Shown: positions 62,393 through 64,000 of the stretch, in pieces | Layout of the letters: each line of letters begins with the position of its first letter | Position numbering within the stretch: the stretch's first letter is position 1 | Assembly (NCBI RefSeq): GCF_002197755.1 | Contig: NZ_NHOT01000002.1 | Location: 1 to 64,000, forward strand | Source of the DNA: Pedobacter sp. AJM | Lineage (GTDB): Bacteria > Bacteroidota > Bacteroidia > Sphingobacteriales > Sphingobacteriaceae | Direction of reading: 5' to 3' | DNA: 64,000 nucleotides | Notes under the pieces: generated by a model | Database searches by the model: none | The model's input: only the letters and a program-made list of their open reading frames with translations | Told to the model about the DNA's origin: nothing | Program-made: the position numbers and the translations under genes

Positions 62393-63736
62393 ATGTCGAT
62401 GTCATTTATAATTGCATGCGAAAGCGGCAAAAGAAAAATAGCCGAGCTCTTATTGGCAAATGGTGAAGTTGAAGTAGGTTATACAGATGAAAAAGGTAGA
62501 ACAGCATTGCATTATGCTGCTCATCGCGGTTACTTAGATCTGGTTCAGCTTCTAATTGCTGCCGGAGCTGATCTAAATTATGAAGACCATGCAGGTGAAA
62601 CACCGCTTTATTTCGCCTGTTTACAAAAACAAAAGCAAACAGCGCTTTACCTGCTCTCGCAGGATGCCAAAGCAGAAATTAAGGATTTAAAAGGAAACGG
62701 CTTACTTCACCTGACAGCACAAAGCGGCCAAATTGAAGTTTTAGAAAAATTGCTGGAGAAAGGACTTGAGGTAGATAGCGAAAATAATGAAGCTGAAACA
62801 CCCCTTCTGATTGCTGCAAGCTGGAGAAATAAAGAAATTGTAAAGCTGTTGCTCAATCATGGTGCAAACATAAACACCACCAATAAAAATGGTGACTCAC
62901 CTTTACTTTTTGCTGTAGCATCTAAAAATTTACCTGTAACAGAACTGCTTCTGGAAAACGGGGCAAGTATTAATCATGTTAACCATAACGGGGTAAGTGC
63001 CTTATTACAGGCTTGTTATGATAGCAATAGAATGCTGATTAAACTATTGATGGACAAAGGTGCAGATGTGTTCGCCTCTTCAAAAAACGGACAATCTCCG
63101 ATTTGGTATGCCTGTTCAAACAATCAAAAAGAAATAGTTTCTTTATTCCTGGAGAATGGTGTGGATGTAAATTACTCAAAACCAGCTTCCGGAGATGAAG
63201 CATCCATGTATTCTTATCTCGACTGGGTGGAAACAGCAACCAACTTGTCTGCATCAAGTTCTTTTTCCTTAGATACAGATTACGGATATGGTGGCGAAAG
63301 TTTACTTCATGTAGCTGCCAAAAGCGGAAACTCAAGCATGGTAAAACTGCTGCTTGATAAAGCAGCCAACATCAATATACAGGATGAAAGTGGTAATACG
63401 GCCTTACACTATGCTGCCGCAAATGGTAAAAAAGATATTGTTAAAATGTTATTGGAGCAACAGGCCGATGGAAATGTGGTTAACGCGAAAGAACAAAAAG
63501 CGATAGATTATGCCAATATTAAAGGCTTTAATGAAATTACTGCTTTATTACTCCAGTTTAATCCATCTGCACAGGCCAGTTTTAGTAAGCCCGAAGAACC
63601 TGCAGCAGATGAAAAACCAAAGCCAGACCTGGCCAGCAAAAAGCAGGCTTTACTGGATTTAAAAGAGTTGCTGGATATGGGGATTCTCTCACAGGCAGAA
63701 TTTGATGTGGAAAAAGGAAAGATTTTAAGCAGTTAA
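62393..63736 (+). CDS. ankyrin-repeat protein with C-terminal SHOCT-like segment
   Basis: A 447-residue protein of about eleven ankyrin repeats (for example GRTALHYAAHRGYLDLVQLLIAAGADLNYED and ESLLHVAAKSGNSSMVKLLLDKAANINIQD), with one long interruption near residues 265-300 (SYLDWVETATNLSASSSFSLD). The last 30 residues (LLDLKELLDMGILSQAEFDVEKGKIL) are SHOCT-like, a short oligomerisation or regulatory motif. Cytoplasmic. It is likely co-transcribed with the preceding ankyrin gene. Confidence 0.88.
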   Translation: MSMSFIIACESGKRKIAELLLANGEVEVGYTDEKGRTALHYAAHRGYLDLVQLLIAAGADLNYEDHAGETPLYFACLQKQKQTALYLLSQDAKAEIKDLKGNGLLHLTAQSGQIEVLEKLLEKGLEVDSENNEAETPLLIAASWRNKEIVKLLLNHGANINTTNKNGDSPLLFAVASKNLPVTELLLENGASINHVNHNGVSALLQACYDSNRMLIKLLMDKGADVFASSKNGQSPIWYACSNNQKEIVSLFLENGVDVNYSKPASGDEASMYSYLDWVETATNLSASSSFSLDTDYGYGGESLLHVAAKSGNSSMVKLLLDKAANINIQDESGNTALHYAAANGKKDIVKMLLEQQADGNVVNAKEQKAIDYANIKGFNEITALLLQFNPSAQASFSKPEEPAADEKPKPDLASKKQALLDLKELLDMGILSQAEFDVEKGKILSS

Positions 63737-63852
63737 ATTATCAGGTATAGTTATTCGTTTTAGTGATTTAAATAGAACTTATTTAACAAACATCTCTGCA
63801 TATATAATGTTATCAGACTGAAGATCTCCTTATTCACGAAAAATTGAAAAAC

Positions 63853-64000
63853 ATGAAAAGATATTATTTTTACGCTTCCATGCTCTCTGCAGCTTTCCTG
63901 GCGAGTTGCCAGTCGAACTCAAAGTCAGGCCCGCAGGGTACGGATACCACTGTTACCACAAGTAGCGAATCCCTTACTTTACCTGCTCCGGATACCACAG
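63853..64000 (+). CDS. lipoprotein, start only (cut by window edge)
   Basis: The first 49 codons are visible: a signal peptide MKRYYFYASMLSAAFLASC with lipobox cysteine at 19, followed by a Ser/Thr/Pro-rich linker. The function cannot be named. The window ends inside the gene. Confidence 0.7.
   Translation, partial: MKRYYFYASMLSAAFLASCQSNSKSGPQGTDTTVTTSSESLTLPAPDTT

Overview
The window looks like a chromosomal segment of a Bacteroidota bacterium of the Sphingobacteriaceae, most like Pedobacter. The evidence is the AT-rich spacers, the Bacteroidota promoter consensus (TTTG, about 19-20 bases, TAnnTTTG) in front of several genes, an L-rhamnose operon of the RhaI/RhaEW/RhaT type, LytS/LytTR two-component genes, a monomeric NADP isocitrate dehydrogenase and many lipoproteins. 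This is an inference from sequence character; no database was searched. No phage, CRISPR array, rRNA or large insertion sequence is visible.

Layout. 1-700: palindromic repeat copies around a small GIY-YIG nuclease gene. 753-4140: minus-strand operon with a secreted EEP phosphatase/nuclease, an Lgt-like membrane protein, a cysteine-rich radical SAM enzyme and two tiny paralogous membrane proteins; a membrane-lipid role is possible. 4377-6221: radC, rpsT and divergent purN. 6626-11122: AraC regulator with aldo-keto reductase, an HNH nuclease, and a pair of unknown genes. 11598-19024: purH, then the elongasome cluster mreB-mreC-mreD-PBP2-rodA. 19224-27208: an acidic unknown protein, tdk, a Crp-type regulator, two NAD-binding proteins and a SWIM/SNF2 helicase. 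27276-34513: L-rhamnose catabolic operon (rhaT, rhaEW, rhaI, rhaB, GntR regulator). 34606-35287: 197-bp tandem repeats and a REP-like palindrome. 35375-43250: MazG-like pyrophosphohydrolase, LytTR/LytS pair, secreted and acidic proteins, an S41 protease and two identical tRNA-Phe genes. 43480-50119: Fe-S oxidoreductase pair, AsmA-like protein and mtgA. 50219-57799: DUF1080 lipoprotein, SDR, rplI-rpsR-rpsF, AraC regulator, dnaX and small proteins. 57973-64000: RAYT-type transposase, monomeric IDH, two ankyrin-repeat proteins and the start of a lipoprotein gene cut by the window edge.

Most gene content is ordinary housekeeping. The unusual material is: (i) a GIY-YIG gene lying between the two arms of a palindromic repeat, beside a copy of the repeat that has no gene; (ii) spacers built of degenerate 7-bp words, in two places clearly arranged as facing complementary halves; (iii) a run of ten A residues in dnaX at which a slip in either direction ends translation within a few codons, predicting a short gamma form; (iv) an operon joining a tetraether-synthase-like radical SAM protein to an Lgt-like protein; (v) several genes whose start codon lies only a few bases after a promoter -7 box, suggesting leaderless mRNAs.

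Start codons were moved from the longest reading frame in radC, purH, tdk, the Lgt-like gene, the aldo-keto reductase, the MazG-like gene, one GNAT gene, one AraC gene, dnaX and a few others where a promoter, a terminator or the family N-terminus decided it.
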